NCBI RefSeq assembly: GCF_023973825.1
Contig: NC_090121.1
Location: 1,472,001-1,536,000, forward strand
Direction of reading: 5' to 3'
DNA length: 64,000 bases
Source: Plasmodium brasilianum
Taxonomy: Eukaryota; Apicomplexa; Aconoidasida; Haemosporida; Plasmodiidae
Of the stretch, positions 1-11,226 are shown piece after piece (positions within the stretch are counted from its first letter, which is position 1; each line of letters opens with the position of its first letter). The notes beneath the pieces are model-generated. The model was not told the DNA's origin and did no database searches. It worked only from the letters and a program-made list of their open reading frames with translations. A program made the position numbers and the translations under genes.

Positions 1-94
1 AAAAAAAAAAAAAAGACAAAAAAATGATGATGAAAGAAAAAACTAATTAAATTAGAGTGATAATGAAAGGAAAAATAGAAAAAAGAAAACATAC

Positions 95-1659
95 GATCAG
101 AGAATCCTAGACCAACAATTCCGTCAAATGGTAACTCCGAAAAGGGGTGTAAAGATTCTGTAAAAAAGTTCAATATATTCTTTTTTTTTAATACATGTGT
201 GCACAATATACAGTTTATTATTCATTGACATATATACACGCATATTCTTCCTTTGAACCTTCAATAGCTAATCCTATACTTTGGTTTTTAATTTTTCTAA
301 AAATAGGAAAATATAATTATGCTTTATGCACAGATTTGTTCTAATATTTTTGGACTTGTCTGATTGAAAGTGTTTTCCTTGCATACAGCCCTTTTAAGCG
401 CACATCATCATATCCTTGCTCAAGAACTTTGAAAAAAAAAAAAAAAAAAAGATTTAAAACACGATGTAAAAGATCAGTCCAGTTATTAATTCCCTTGATG
501 TTTATTTCATATCCACCTTACGTGAAAATATAAAAATATGAAATAATTTTTTTTTTTTTTTTTTCTTCTTTTTACTGCTTCTTCCTGTTCCGTACTATAA
601 GAACAAAAAGAAAAGTAATGGCATGAATATATAACGTATCATTGGAGCATTACTCAAATGTACACATTTTATAGACTCAATAGTTAAAATGCGTTTTTCA
701 CTACGGTATCTCGGTATTTCATTTCAAAACAATAACAATGATAACAATAATAGTAGTTATAGATTTACTTGAATGTACGTGTAAATGGACTCTTTATTGC
801 CTACAAGAGAAAAAAAGGGGACAAAATTGTTTGTACGTAATTATTAGCAGTAGGTAATGTTGAAACTTTTCGGCCTTTCATGTGAAGGAATATAATGGTA
901 TATTATGAACACGGGCATGTTCTTTTCTATGTTTCTACTTTTCAAGTGCTTAGCAAAAGTTTTTGACATGTCGGAGTCAAATTTTTTGTGAGATGCACAC
1001 CCTCCTCTGCAAAATGGAAGAAGCAAATTAGAAAATACTGTAACGACACAGTATATGAAAATACGGATAATGGAAATATAGGAGAATTCTGGGGTAAAAA
1101 TGTTCACATGTATAGGTGTAGACATGTACACCCGTACGCATGTACATGTTCAGGTAAATTTGCATAAATTTTGTATAAAATGAGAAAAAAAATTTGTGAG
1201 TTCAATTCCTCGCCTCTTTTTTGATATATACGTAACACATTTTATGGAGGGCACCACAAAATTACTTGAACCAGTGTCGAAAACGACTTTAAATTTTTGG
1301 CTGGGGGTACCAACTTCTATATCCCCAATAAACTGACTATTATGAAAATTTATTAAATCCTCCTGAACATATAATAACGAATTGGGTATTTTATTTTCTA
1401 TAATGTAGTGAAAATTTTGGACATTTTGAATGAATCCTTTCATATTGTTTTTAAATCTGTTATTTAATTTTATTTCATTGAAAAACAATTTTTTCCCCTC
1501 CATATTTGGAATATTTAAATTTTTGTATTTCTCTTCATTTTTTAAAGAGTTTGACACGTTTAGCGATGCAACGAGGAGTACGGGAATAACTGCGATCCAC
1601 GTTAAAAGGTATAAGCACAAATGTAGATGCAAGTACGTGTGCAAATGTGGTCCCGCCAT
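95..1659 (-). CDS. Plasmepsin VI-like aspartic protease, 5' part (truncated by window edge)
   Basis: Pepsin-family (A1) aspartic endopeptidase. Seven exons join in phase: 1232-1659, 939-1006, 769-800, 576-594, 387-426, 259-296 and 95-157; the 3' half lies beyond base 1. Exon 1 starts at ATG 1659 and encodes a hydrophobic signal-anchor (about residues 15-32), a prosegment, then [14 protein letters not shown] and the first catalytic motif [14 protein letters not shown]. Exon 2 adds GGC and a FDSDMSKTF stretch; exon 3 ends in YTYIQ; the 19-nt exon 4 encodes the flap YGTGRS; exons 5-7 give [19 protein letters not shown] and the core [13 protein letters not shown]. The second DTG/DSG aspartate is outside the window. 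Many small exons are typical of plasmepsins VI-VIII; VI is favoured by the neighbouring genes, from remembered synteny. Known family role: in P. berghei plasmepsins VI and VIII act in mosquito stages. Family certain, paralogue probable. Confidence 0.85.
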
Positions 1660-2099
1660 CTTTATTTTTTGCCTATCGCTAGGTAAATATAAATATATAT
1701 GCGCGTTTATATATATGTATATAAATATATATATGTATATAAATATATATATGTATATATATATATATATATATGTGCGTATGTATAAGCTTGTGTTCAT
1801 ATGTATGTGCATAAACACAAAGCATTCGAGCGGACGCTTTAACGTGGGTATTATGTGTGTGTTTCCTCTTTTGACATGAACTGTTCATAAAAACATAATT
1901 TCAGCTCCTGATGTGCGTCTTGTTATTATTAATAAAAAGGAAATATTGCCGAACAACAAAAAAATAAGATGAAAAAGTAATAAAAAATGAATAAATAAAT
2001 AAATAAATTGATGCGCGAACAAATGAACCAACAACTCAATGAATAACCTCGTTTATGTAATTTTTACAACGGAGAAAATAATTTATCAGTAAAAAGGAA

Positions 2100-2148
<49 letters not shown>

Positions 2149-2463
2149 GCATAACAAGATAAAAAATACAAATTGTACTAAAGCTTTTTTTGATAGAAAA
2201 AAAAAAAAAAAAAAAAAAAAAAAGACAATGGAAAGAAAATGTATGTACACAAATATGCTAATGTATTTTGCGTATTTGTAGAAAAAAATATGCTTATATG
2301 TAAACACGAAACACCACTAATGCTAAATAAGTGTTTTAATACAAGGTTAAATTAAAGCAAAAATTGAGTAGAATAAAACGAAATGATGTGAAAACAAAAT
2401 AATGCATAAAATAAAAAAAAAAAAAAAAAAAAATTATCAATAAAAGAATGCTTAAAAAGAATA
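1660..2463. other. Intergenic: plasmepsin 5' flank / OST1-region 3' flank
   Basis: No gene supported. It holds TA-rich microsatellite at about 1695-1775, an (AAT)n run at 2098-2143 and poly(A) at about 2198-2223. Because the plasmepsin is read leftwards, 1660 onward is its upstream region; no recognisable promoter element was seen. The apparent small reading frames here are products of the TA and poly(A) repeats. Confidence 0.7.
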
Positions 2464-3432
2464 TTAGGAAGTTTTCATCTTCAATTCCGGATAGTACTTC
2501 AACAAAAGAAGAAGTTTCTTTTCGGCTTGGGCAATCTCATTTAAATTAATATTCTGCAAAAAGAAAAGAGGGGAAATCAAAAAGATATTATTTGTACTCA
2601 TGTATGGAGGTAGTAATTTTAAGAAAAGCGCAGTTTTTCTACGGCTAAAAGTTCGTAACAGTGCTCAAGTTACACAGGCGTGTGTTCATATATGCATATG
2701 CATATACATGTACGTATGTATGGAAATGTGTACATAAGTAGATATAGGAAAGGAAAACATGTAACAATAGGGCATAACTCTTTCTTTTCCTTTTTTTTTT
2801 TTTTTTTCCATTTTATTTTTTCATTTTTTTCCATTTTATTTTTTCATTTTTTTCTATTTTATTTTTTCCTCTTTTCTCCCTTTTTTTCTGTATTTTTTCT
2901 TATATTTCCCCATTTTTACCAGACTGTTTGACAACTGCGCCTCAAAATACTTCTTAATAACAGAGTGATAATTAAAGCACTTGTCGATGTAGTTTTGCAG
3001 CATTTTTTTCCTTGTCGAGTTTTCAAAATTTCTGTAAAACTCTTTAGTGAAATAGATAAAATCGTATGTCCATTTCTCCTCTGCTTTTAGTAGCTCCTCT
3101 TTCAGTCTCATCTTTTCTTGTGGGGATAAATTATTCAAATTCTGAATTAAATTGTCTAAAGGGGGGGGGAGGGGAAAAAAAAAAAAAAAAAAGTCATAAG
3201 GGTACACGAATGCACGCACAAATACTCAAAAGTTTTTGTTAACACTACGCACTCATGCACATTTTCAAGCAATTTCATCAGATTTTGTCTTCCATTTATT
3301 TGCACTAGGGACGCATATATATGCATACCTGATATATACGATAAATTCTCGTATAACTCTTTACATTTGTCCTGGAAAATTTTGTATTCATTTTCCTCCT
3401 TCTGCATTAAATTTTCGTTCACAGTGTTAAAG
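2464..3432 (-). CDS. Three coiled-coil exons: possible cytoplasmic tail of OST1, or a separate small gene
   Basis: Three segments with proper splice signals join in frame: 3329-3432, 2920-3155 and 2464-2553 (stop at 2464-2466). They encode a charged helical protein, for example ELLKAEEKWTYDFIYFTKEF, ending KYYPELKMKTS. The last OST1 codons before its stop contain a possible donor (CTCAA followed by GTAGCT at 3870); using it gives the two leftover bases that exon 3329-3432 needs. The joined OST1 would then be 668 residues instead of 526, close to animal ribophorin I, which has a cytoplasmic tail of about 150 residues. Alternatively, a separate gene starts at ATG 3545 with a short first exon and a weaker GT donor. 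No residue-level similarity to the human tail was recognised. The splice chain is well supported; the assignment is open. Confidence 0.6.
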
Positions 3433-3649
3433 CTGCATCCGATAAAGTAGAAAAAAAAAGGGGAAGATATATACATAAAATACACACAAACACACACACG
3501 CACGAAGCAGAAATATTGTTCTGACTTGTTCATATTGTTTTCCATTTTTGAATATTATGGACAGAATGGACAATATGAACAAAAAGAACCGAAATACGTA
3601 AAATGTGCAAAATGTTCATTAGGTTCATTATATTCGCTTAGTTCAATAT

Positions 3650-3829
3650 GCTCATTTTTTTAATTTTTTCCATTTTGTCCATTGTGCTCATTTTTTTAAT
3701 TTTTTCCATTTTATCCATTATGCTCATTTTTTTAATTTTTTCCATTTTGTCCATTGTGCTCATTTTTTTAATTTTTTCCATTTTATCCATTATGCTCATT
3801 TTTTTAATTTTTTCCATTTTGCCCATTAT

Positions 3830-3830
<1 letters not shown>
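3650..3830. repeat. 36-bp tandem repeat, about five copies
   Basis: Unit contains TTTTTTAATTTTTTCCATTT followed by a GTCCATT-type segment, with copies alternating between GTCCATTGTG and ATCCATTATG. It is followed by poly(T) to 3860. It lies either in the OST1 3' flank or in an intron if the downstream exons belong to OST1. Its open frames are a repeat artefact. Confidence 0.8.
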
Positions 3831-3860
<30 letters not shown>

Positions 3861-3866
3861 GGCTAG

Positions 3867-5733
3867 CTACTTGAGGGACAGGTCTCTCAGGCAGTAGAAA
3901 ATCAGAATGAAGATAAAGGAGATCAATATGATAAGAAGAGGTTTCAAAAAAATATTAAAAAACTTGAATTCGTAAATTACAAGAAAGTTTTGATAATAAT
4001 TCTCTTCAAAAGTAGGAAAGAATTTTTTAATTTGCAGTTCAATTACATTTCTAAAAGTAAATATATCGAGCCATGCCTTTTTTTTTCTTGTATGAATGCT
4101 GAAATTGTTATAATGATTACTTAGAGAAATGTCATTCGAGTAAGGGGGTAAAGTAATTCTGATGTTCAGTTCTTTAATATAAAAGGATTTAATAGATGGT
4201 GATATGTCAATTTTATATGCATAATAATTTTTTTTATTTTTAATTTTAAATAAATTTGAATAATGATAAAACGAGTTGGAAAAATATGCTGACCAACCAC
4301 CCAAAAGTGGGTATCTTGGTTTTATATAAAATTTAATAATACTCTTTTTTTTTTTTTGATCATAAAATTCTTTCCCTTTTATTAAATAAATTTTGCCTAT
4401 ATCGTCAAAATAATTATATTCATAAATATTATAATTCATATTTGCTTGCATTGAGTAAATAATACTAGTCTTGTTTTGTTTTATTTTCTCTTTGGATGTA
4501 TATTTATGTTCATAATCACTAAGAACATACCTATCAAAATTATTTATTCGAGCAGAATTATTTTTTAATATATAATCTTCCTTTTCATAAATAAAACCTA
4601 GTTGTGATATCATTATATCCTTTGTTACCTTTTCAAAATAGCCTAAATTATAATCTAAAACAAAATAAAATAATACCTTATTACCTAGGGAAAAACTTTT
4701 TAAATTTTCTTTTTTTTTATGACTAACATATGTATTGTTATTTATCTTTTCAAATCCTTTGAGAAAATTTGAATCGTCTATTTCAACAACTGAACAACCT
4801 TTACATAGATTTATTTTTATTTCTTCACTTTCTTCGACCTTATATGGCAGTAAAATTCGGGATGATAAATAAAACATAACGTTCTGTCTTTCTAATAAAT
4901 TTATATCAACTGGAAAAGGGTAAAACGGTTGACCTAGCACATACCAGAATTCCACACTCACTTGCTCCTCTTTTTCTAATTGTTTACTTAATGTTATTTC
5001 GTATATTTGTATTTCAAAATCTTCTATATTGTAATCATAATTGAACTTGTCTATTTTTAACTTGTCTACATCCTCAGTATTCTTTACAATTGCGTAACTC
5101 AGTTTGTTGTCCTTTTCGTCTTTAACACGGAGGCACGTGGACTGCAACGTGGGAAGGTGCAAAAGTGAGAAACGCGATTTGCCACGAAGATGAAAAACAT
5201 ATACCAGCATACACACGTACTTACATACATGCGTACTTACATACACGCGTACTTACATACACGCGTACTTACATACACACGTACTTACATACACACGTAC
5301 TTACATACACACGTACATATATACACTCATGCATGTAAACACACCCTGCAACGTCGAACTTCACCCGTAGCACAAAACAAAGAAACTGGAGGTATCATTA
5401 ACAAAAAAAAAAAATATATATAAAAACCTGAAAAGCCTCATGGTAGGGTAACAAAAAGATAAACTTCTCTGTAGCATTTTCACCTATATTTTTCAAATTA
5501 CCCTTAATAGTTGTTTCGACATAATTTTTTTTTAAGTTTATATTTTTGCTTATATGCTCATATACTAGTGTATCGGCATTCTTCACAAATTTTTCTTTTA
5601 TTTTGTTTTTATAAATGTTAAGAAATTCAATATCAATATTAACTAGGTTTTGAAATAAGTCCAAATCTAGTTTTCCTCTAACGCTAAGTACTAGAATCAG
5701 TTTTAGAAAGATCGTCCAATAAATAACTTTCAT
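3867..5733 (-). CDS. OST1: Ribophorin I / OST1, oligosaccharyltransferase subunit
   Basis: Subunit of the ER oligosaccharyltransferase that transfers dolichol-linked glycan to nascent proteins. Exons 5428-5733 and 3867-5141 join on a codon boundary (TTTCAG|GT and GTTGCAG|TC) to give 526 residues. Residues 1-20 (MKVIYWTIFLKLILVLSVRG) form a cleavable signal peptide. The lumenal part carries the ribophorin I hallmark PRYPLLGGWSAYF, and the C-terminus (FLKPLLIILISFIFILIFY) is the single membrane anchor, followed by LRDLSLK, equivalent to RLDFSITK of animal ribophorin I. ATG 5733 is chosen because it begins the signal peptide and the frame has no earlier ATG. Plasmodium makes very short N-glycans, so this subunit probably serves a reduced pathway (established background). 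It may continue into the downstream coiled-coil exons. Confidence 0.9.
5205..5330. repeat. 16-bp tandem repeat in the OST1 intron
   Basis: About seven copies of ACTTACATACACGCGT with ACAC/GCGT variation, inside the 286-nt OST1 intron (5142-5427). On the transcribed strand it reads ACGCGTGTATGTAAGT, which resembles reiterated 5' splice-donor sequence. Confidence 0.75.
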
Positions 5734-5965
5734 CTTATGTCCTTGTTTTGGAATGCACAATCATGATTCACAAATTGCCTACACGCAAGCATGTATAAAA
5801 ATAGATATACATATGTGTATATATACATATGTATATATATATATATATGTATACACCCATACGTACATGTACACGTACATATATACTTATGCCTACGTAG
5901 GGGAAGAAACGCAAAGCGTGGAATAAAAAAAATGGAAGAAGATGAAGAAAAGAAAAACGGTAATT

Positions 5966-6298
5966 TCATGAAAACTCAAATTTGACGAAAACTAACAAAA
6001 ATATGAACTTGTTCAGGTGATTTATGTGGCGACTGAGAAGATACTTTGAGGGGGAAGAAAAAAAAAAAAAAAAACATAAAAAACACAAAATAAAATATAT
6101 AGATTCAAAATACGGAATAAAAATTCTCCTTTAATCTTTCGAAATGTAGAGAAGCTACTTTTGCTATTTCTGTCGTTTTCCGTTTTCTCTTTCTTTTTCT
6201 TTTTCCTCCCTCTGATCATTAGTGTTTTCCCCGCCTTGTTTTTGCTTCCTCTTGGCCTCGTTTTATTTTTTTTGCATACCAGTCGTAGGCTCACTCAT
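5966..6298 (-). CDS. Tentative small three-exon gene (48 residues)
   Basis: Three short segments splice in phase: 6280-6298 (MSEPTTG), 6114-6163 (VASLHFERLKENFYS) and 5966-6043 (YLLSRHINHLNKF then a hydrophobic tail and stop). Acceptors are GAAATAG and CCCCTCAAAG; donors GTATGC and GTATTT. The product would be a 48-residue protein with a C-terminal hydrophobic segment. It sits only 233 bp upstream of OST1 on the same strand, which is tight for Plasmodium, and such chains can occur by chance in A+T-rich DNA. No family recognised. Confidence 0.22.
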
Positions 6299-6509
6299 TT
6301 CCTTTTTCTCCTTATCCCTTTTCTGCTTATTTTACCTTTTTCTTGCTCTTATAATTTTATAATTTTACAATTTTGCAATATTATAATTCTATTATCTAAT
6401 TGTTTTAATTATATTTACTATTTTTACTGTTTTCATTATTTGCATGATTTTTTTATTTACTTATGATTTTCCTATTTAACGTTACAGGGACGAAAGGAAA
6501 GGCGTTTCT

Positions 6510-6688
6510 TCAACGTAGTACAATTGACCAAGCAGTTTGTGCAAGTATTACTACGCTATTAACAAAAAGGATGTAAATGTGTTATACATTTACCAACATG
6601 CGAATACATGTGAAGTCTTTACCTCTTATCGCGTATGGAGATGCAACACACTTTTGAGCCTAAATAAGAAAAATTACTTAAAAAGGCG

Positions 6689-6736
<48 letters not shown>

Positions 6737-8440
6737 AACGTACCATAATTTTTTTTCCCAATATACCTATTATATTTATATTTCTTTATTTTTTTATTTT
6801 TATTAACGTGTTCATAATTTTTGTAAAAAAAGGATATTATTGGATCTATTATAAAAAAAAAAAAAAAGGAAAAGGAAAAATAAAGAATAATTCACGTTTC
6901 GCTCTTTCTGAAATAATTGCATTTAACATTTCGAAAATGATAACTGTTGATTAAGGAGAGCATAAAAAGAACAACACGATTAAAGGGTTTATTTTTATAT
7001 ATTACTTTTTTAGGAAAACGGATAATTATATATAGACCAAGTGAAAAATAAGAAGATATGAGTAAATACCCTCGTTGGTCTGACTAAACGTGAGAAAAAA
7101 CTATCACAGATGAAATGGATACCCATATATTGTATATATATGTACATATGGGTGTTCGTATGCGGTTATTGCACGTGTGTACATATACGTGACAACACCT
7201 GCTATTATACTACATACATTTTTGTATTGTCATGCTAAACTATTACCTGACTGTTCATATTTTTTTTTAACAGGCATTTGATTTTATTTTCCATTACCGC
7301 TCCCCACAGCGGGTATCATATATATATTTATTCATACTTTCATATTGGTATTTTTATTTTTCCAATTTTAATTCATATTTATTTTTGATATTACAATCTA
7401 CATTCATGTAAGCATGTCAGGTATTGTAACATAGTTGCTACTTCATAAAAAAAAATAAAAATAATAATAGTCAAATTAAAAGGTTTTAGCTGTGTTGTAT
7501 ATGCGCTTATACCTATGCATATATGTATGTAAGTATGTATTTATATTTTATCATTTATGTGTGTGTCTTTCACGCGTTTTATATAGAGGAGCATTCTTCT
7601 TATGCCATCGAACAGATAGGCAAAGTTTATCCCCTTAGAATGGTAATTTGTTCTCTTAACCTGTATTGAGTTTATTATATTTTTATTCTGATTCATTTTT
7701 TGTCTCTGTTTTCAATTTTACCTGAACAAAAGTTATTATGTGCTACACACCTCGTTAGAACAATTATGCAACATATGTTATATACTATAACTAAACATAT
7801 TTTTCAAAAATTCTGAAAGTAATTTATATATATATATGCATATATGTATATAATTATAAATAGAACAGTTTTTCCCATTTACTAATTTGCAATTTTCTGG
7901 GGCGTGTAAAACTTTGGCTCTTGCATAAACCAACTTAAAGCGATAAGTACTGGAGCAGTAAAATTGTAAAATTAAATCTGTTGTTTAAATGGTGTAATAA
8001 AAAAAAAAAAAGGGGAATTCAAAAAAAAGGGGAATTCAAAAAAAAGGAATTCAAAAAAGGAGAATTCAAAAAAGGGGAATTCAAAAAAGGGGAATTCAAA
8101 AAAGGGGAATTCAAAAAAGGGGAATTCAAAAAGGGGAATTCAAAAAAGGGGAATTCAAAAACAAAAAAAAAGGAATTCAAAAAAAAGGAATTCAAAAAAA
8201 TTCAAAAAAGGGGAATTCAAAAAAAGGAATTCAAAAAAGGGGAATTCAAAAAAAGGGGAATTCAAAAAAGGGGAATTCAAAAAAAAGGAATTCAAAATTG
8301 GAAATTTGCTAATTTATCCTTTACATTTGGGAAAAGAAGGGACGAAAAAAAAAAAAAAAAAAGGAAAAGAAAAGAAAAGAAAAAAAGGAAAACAGATAAA
8401 ATTTAAAATATTGCGTTGTTTTTATTCTTTTTTCTTCCAT
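6510..8440 (-). CDS. Small seven-exon gene, product unknown (about 120 residues)
   Basis: Reconstructed from splice-flanked open segments, all in phase: 8394-8440, 7883-7949, 7574-7660, 7070-7100, 6896-6943, 6623-6659 and 6510-6555, totalling 363 nt with a terminal TGA. Pieces include VYARAKVLHAPENCKL (exon 2), GINFAYLFDGIRRMLLYIKR (end of exon 3), FFLTFSQTNE (exon 4), IIFEMLNAIISERAKR (exon 5), SKVCCISIRDK (exon 6) and VVILAQTAWSIVLR at the C-terminus. Every boundary has GT...AG and the six phases agree (2,0,0,1,1,2). The first exon is the weakest part: its GTTTTC donor follows a short Lys-rich start. The 444-nt first intron contains the GAATTC repeat array. The composition suggests a basic, globular protein with no obvious membrane segment. 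I do not recognise the family. Antisense frames exist but do not chain. Confidence 0.55.
7990..8300. repeat. Tandem array of about 14-bp AAAAAGGGGAATTC units
   Basis: About 20 degenerate copies with unit length varying between 8 and 16 bp because the A-run changes length. Each unit carries the hexamer GAATTC. It lies in the proposed first intron of the small minus-strand gene, and the 141-residue open frame across it is a repeat artefact. Confidence 0.9.
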
Positions 8441-9004
8441 TCTTTTCACGTTTGTAATGTAGATTGAAGAAAAATATAAGCAATGAAAAAATAAGGTGCT
8501 AATAACGTACAAATATGATGATGAAACGTGAGAAAAAAAAAAAAAAAAAGAAGCTAAAGATTAAATGCGGTGTTCTATTTACAAACATATACATTTGTAT
8601 GTAATATACATATGAATGTAATATACCTAAGTTTTATTTTTTTTTTTTTCTTAGTAATTCTCCTAATATTTTACTTTCCATTTTGCCTTCAGATCTTTAA
8701 AAACGAAAATAAGAAACCGAAAAAAAAAAAAAAAAAGCGTCTTTCATTTCTTTTTACACGAGAAAAAATGTACGTCAAGATCTAACAATGTTATATACAT
8801 ACATATTATATATATATTTATTTATTCATTTCCTTTTGTGCGTAACTGCTTTTCTTAACACAAATAAAAATAATTCTGCAAAACCTTCGTATAACCAAAA
8901 ACAAGGTAAAATTTTCAATGTATTAAATCTAAATTATATATACATATATATACATATAAATGCATAAAGGGTTACGTAATGATATATAAAGTACAGTAAT
9001 AAAA

Positions 9005-9165
9005 TAAATATATGTAGTATAAAATATATGTAGTATAAAATATATGTAGTATAAAATATATGTAGTATAAAATATATGTAGTACAAAATATATGTAGTAT
9101 AAAATATATGTAGTATAAAATATATGTAGTACAAAATATATGTAGTATAAAATATATGTAGTATA
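9005..9165. repeat. 16-bp tandem repeat TATATGTAGTATAAAA
   Basis: About ten nearly perfect copies with occasional T-to-C changes (GTACAAAA). Because 16 is not a multiple of three, all three minus-strand frames stay open, which produces three overlapping spurious frames. Confidence 0.9.
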
Positions 9166-9296
9166 TATAAGTGCAATTATGACCATGCAAATTTAGTTAA
9201 GTAAAAAGTAGTTCAAACAGCACAACAAAGAAAAAAAAAAAAAGTCATATATTATCCGAGTGAAAACTATTTCTCCTTTCATTTCATATATTATTG

Positions 9297-9450
9297 ATTT
9301 TTTGAATTTCTTGAATTTCTTGAATTTTTTGAATTTTTTGAATTTCTTGAATTTCTTGAATTTTTTGAATTTTTTGAATTTCTTGAATTTCTTGAATTTT
9401 TTGAATTTTTTACGTTTCTTAAATTTCTTAAATTTCTTAAATTTCATACA
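9297..9450. repeat. 9/18-bp tandem repeat TTGAATTTCTTGAATTTT
   Basis: About 16 copies of a TTGAATTTY nonamer arranged in higher-order doublets, decaying on the right into CTTAAATTT copies. Divisible by three, so it stays open on both strands without being coding. Confidence 0.85.
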
Positions 9451-10142
9451 TTTTCAAATATTATTTTTTTCATACATTCCGATTTTGTTCATCTATTTCA
9501 GCCATATCCTCTTCCATTTTTTTTTTTTTTTTTCCCCTTATTAAAAGAAGGCATATAAGCTATTCTTCACCTTCATTAAGTATGTTTATTCCAAAAGGAA
9601 ACTGACAAATATGTAATGTTATTATTTGGCTTCTGAGGAATTTATTTTATTTTATTTTATTTTTTTTATAAGTTGAAGGATCATCCATCATAAAAATAAT
9701 ATATTATCCGCATGTACGTGCAATATAAATAAGAAGGTATATGTATTAATTTAAGAGAAGAATAGATTGATAGGAAGTAGTTAAATGTATGTATACATAT
9801 ATATATATATTATCGTACATGTATTATATTTACATGTGCATCCCCTCTATACTATTTTTTATATATCCCATGCGCAATTTTCCTCTTAAGTAACGTCCCA
9901 TCGCACCAAAAAAAAAAAAATAAAAATAAACAAAAAAAGCAGATTAAACTGAATAAACAGCATAAACGGAATAAACAGCATAAACGGAATAAACGGAATA
10001 AACGGAATAAACGGAATAAACAGAATAAAGCAAGCAAAAGAAATATACATTTATTAAATTGTTCAAAAATATAAAAAAAAAAAAAAAAAGTATACAAATT
10101 AACGTGTGCAAAACAACACAGAATAAGTCAAGATCAGTTACA

Positions 10143-10388
10143 ATGTCGTCTAACATCATTGACAAGATTATGAATCTTGAGGTGCCCGAACAGGGAAATA
10201 CCTCACTTAATATAATTTTCGGAGTAATAAATATATTCTTTTTTGGAATAGGAATGATAATATTAGGAGTAATAAATAAAGACATCGATGATATAGTTAT
10301 TGGCATTTTGCAACTACTTATCCCCCTCATTGGATGGATATGGGCCGTTTTCTGGGGAATTTTGATAGTTATCAAAAACTCGAAGTGA
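10143..10388 (+). CDS. Small two-helix membrane protein, Stum/SPEC3-like
   Basis: Single-exon protein of 81 residues starting at ATG 10143; the frame is open upstream through poly(A), but the segment before this Met is low complexity. After a polar N-terminus (MSSNIIDKIMNLEVPEQGN) it has a hydrophobic segment around residues 23-43 (IIFGVINIFFFGIGMIILGV), a short acidic loop (NKDIDDI) and a second segment ending PLIGWIWAVFWGILIVIKNS. The GWIWAVFWGILI block with the preceding LQLLIPL resembles the C-terminal half of Stum/SPEC3-family membrane proteins, which occur in animals and several protists; this is recognition by eye, not an alignment. It stands alone, convergent with the giant gene on the right. 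Likely a true gene; function unknown. Confidence 0.75.
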   Translation: MSSNIIDKIMNLEVPEQGNTSLNIIFGVINIFFFGIGMIILGVINKDIDDIVIGILQLLIPLIGWIWAVFWGILIVIKNSK

Positions 10389-11195
10389 TACATCCATCAG
10401 CATGCTCGCTGTTGCTGTCCTGTTTGTGAGAGAGCGCAGGTATACAAGTGCAGGTGTTCTAATCACGTGCGTTCCTTTAAACTTTTAAATAGAATGTACA
10501 GCAGAATGTACAGCAGTATATACATCAGACTATACAGCAGAATATACAGCAGAATAAAATTCTTGTTTTTTTTACATTTTCTTATTACAGTGAAACCATG
10601 TTTATGTTTTCCTAAGAAATTTTTTATCATCATATTTGACTTCATAACGTATGTATAAAGTATACATCAGACATACATAATATTTTTCAAAATTTTTCCC
10701 ATTTTATTTGAGCTTTTTTTTTTTTTCCCTCCGCACCTTTTATCATTTTAATCTTTTAATATTTTTGCCATATTTTCTTTAATTTTCCCGTTTTTCATTG
10801 ATCAAAGTGCGCGAAACGTGCACATATATGCGTGTATATATGTATGCACGTTTGTAAGTTTGTGCAGTTGTGCGGTTGTATGTTTATGTATGTATTTATT
10901 TATATATATATTATTATTTTTTTTTTTTTATTTATATTATTATTTTTTATTTTATTTTTATTGTTTTTCTTGATTTTCTTTTTAATTTTTGTTCTCACAA
11001 GATAAAACCATAAAACAGTGTATGTTATATGATGATGATTCTTTTATATATATTTTTTCTTTCGGGAGAGGGGAGCAGATGAGAGGTCCTTTGCTTGAAC
11101 GAAGATATAAAAATCTATGAATTTAACGCCAAGGAATACACAGTTGGTGCTGCATTTTAATTACAAGATTAAAAAAATAAATAAAAAAAAAAAAA

Positions 11196-11226
<31 letters not shown>

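Larger units (their letters stand above)
8441..10142. other. Intergenic region with three tandem arrays
   Basis: Divergent spacer between the minus-strand seven-exon gene and the plus-strand 81-residue membrane protein. It contains a 16-bp TATATGTAGTATAAAA array (9005-9165, about ten copies), a TTGAATTTCTTGAATTTT array (9297-9450) and an ATAAACGGA-type array (9955-10030). Open frames through these arrays (for example repeated FKKFKK or LNFLNF) are not genes. No promoter motif was recognised. Confidence 0.75.

Noticed and set aside
3156..3545. 129-residue minus frame starting MENNMNKSEQYF
   Set aside because: Read unspliced it crosses an obvious acceptor (GGATGCAG) and a GTATGC donor; only 3329-3432 is retained as an exon.
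7275..7320. Plus-strand exon-like segment AFDFIFHYRSPQR with good acceptor and donor
   Set aside because: Its phase does not connect with any neighbouring plus-strand candidate, whereas the minus-strand chain through this region is complete.
9193..9544. FKKFKK and LNFLNF frames on both strands
   Set aside because: Both derive from the 9-bp TTGAATTTC-type array, which is divisible by three.
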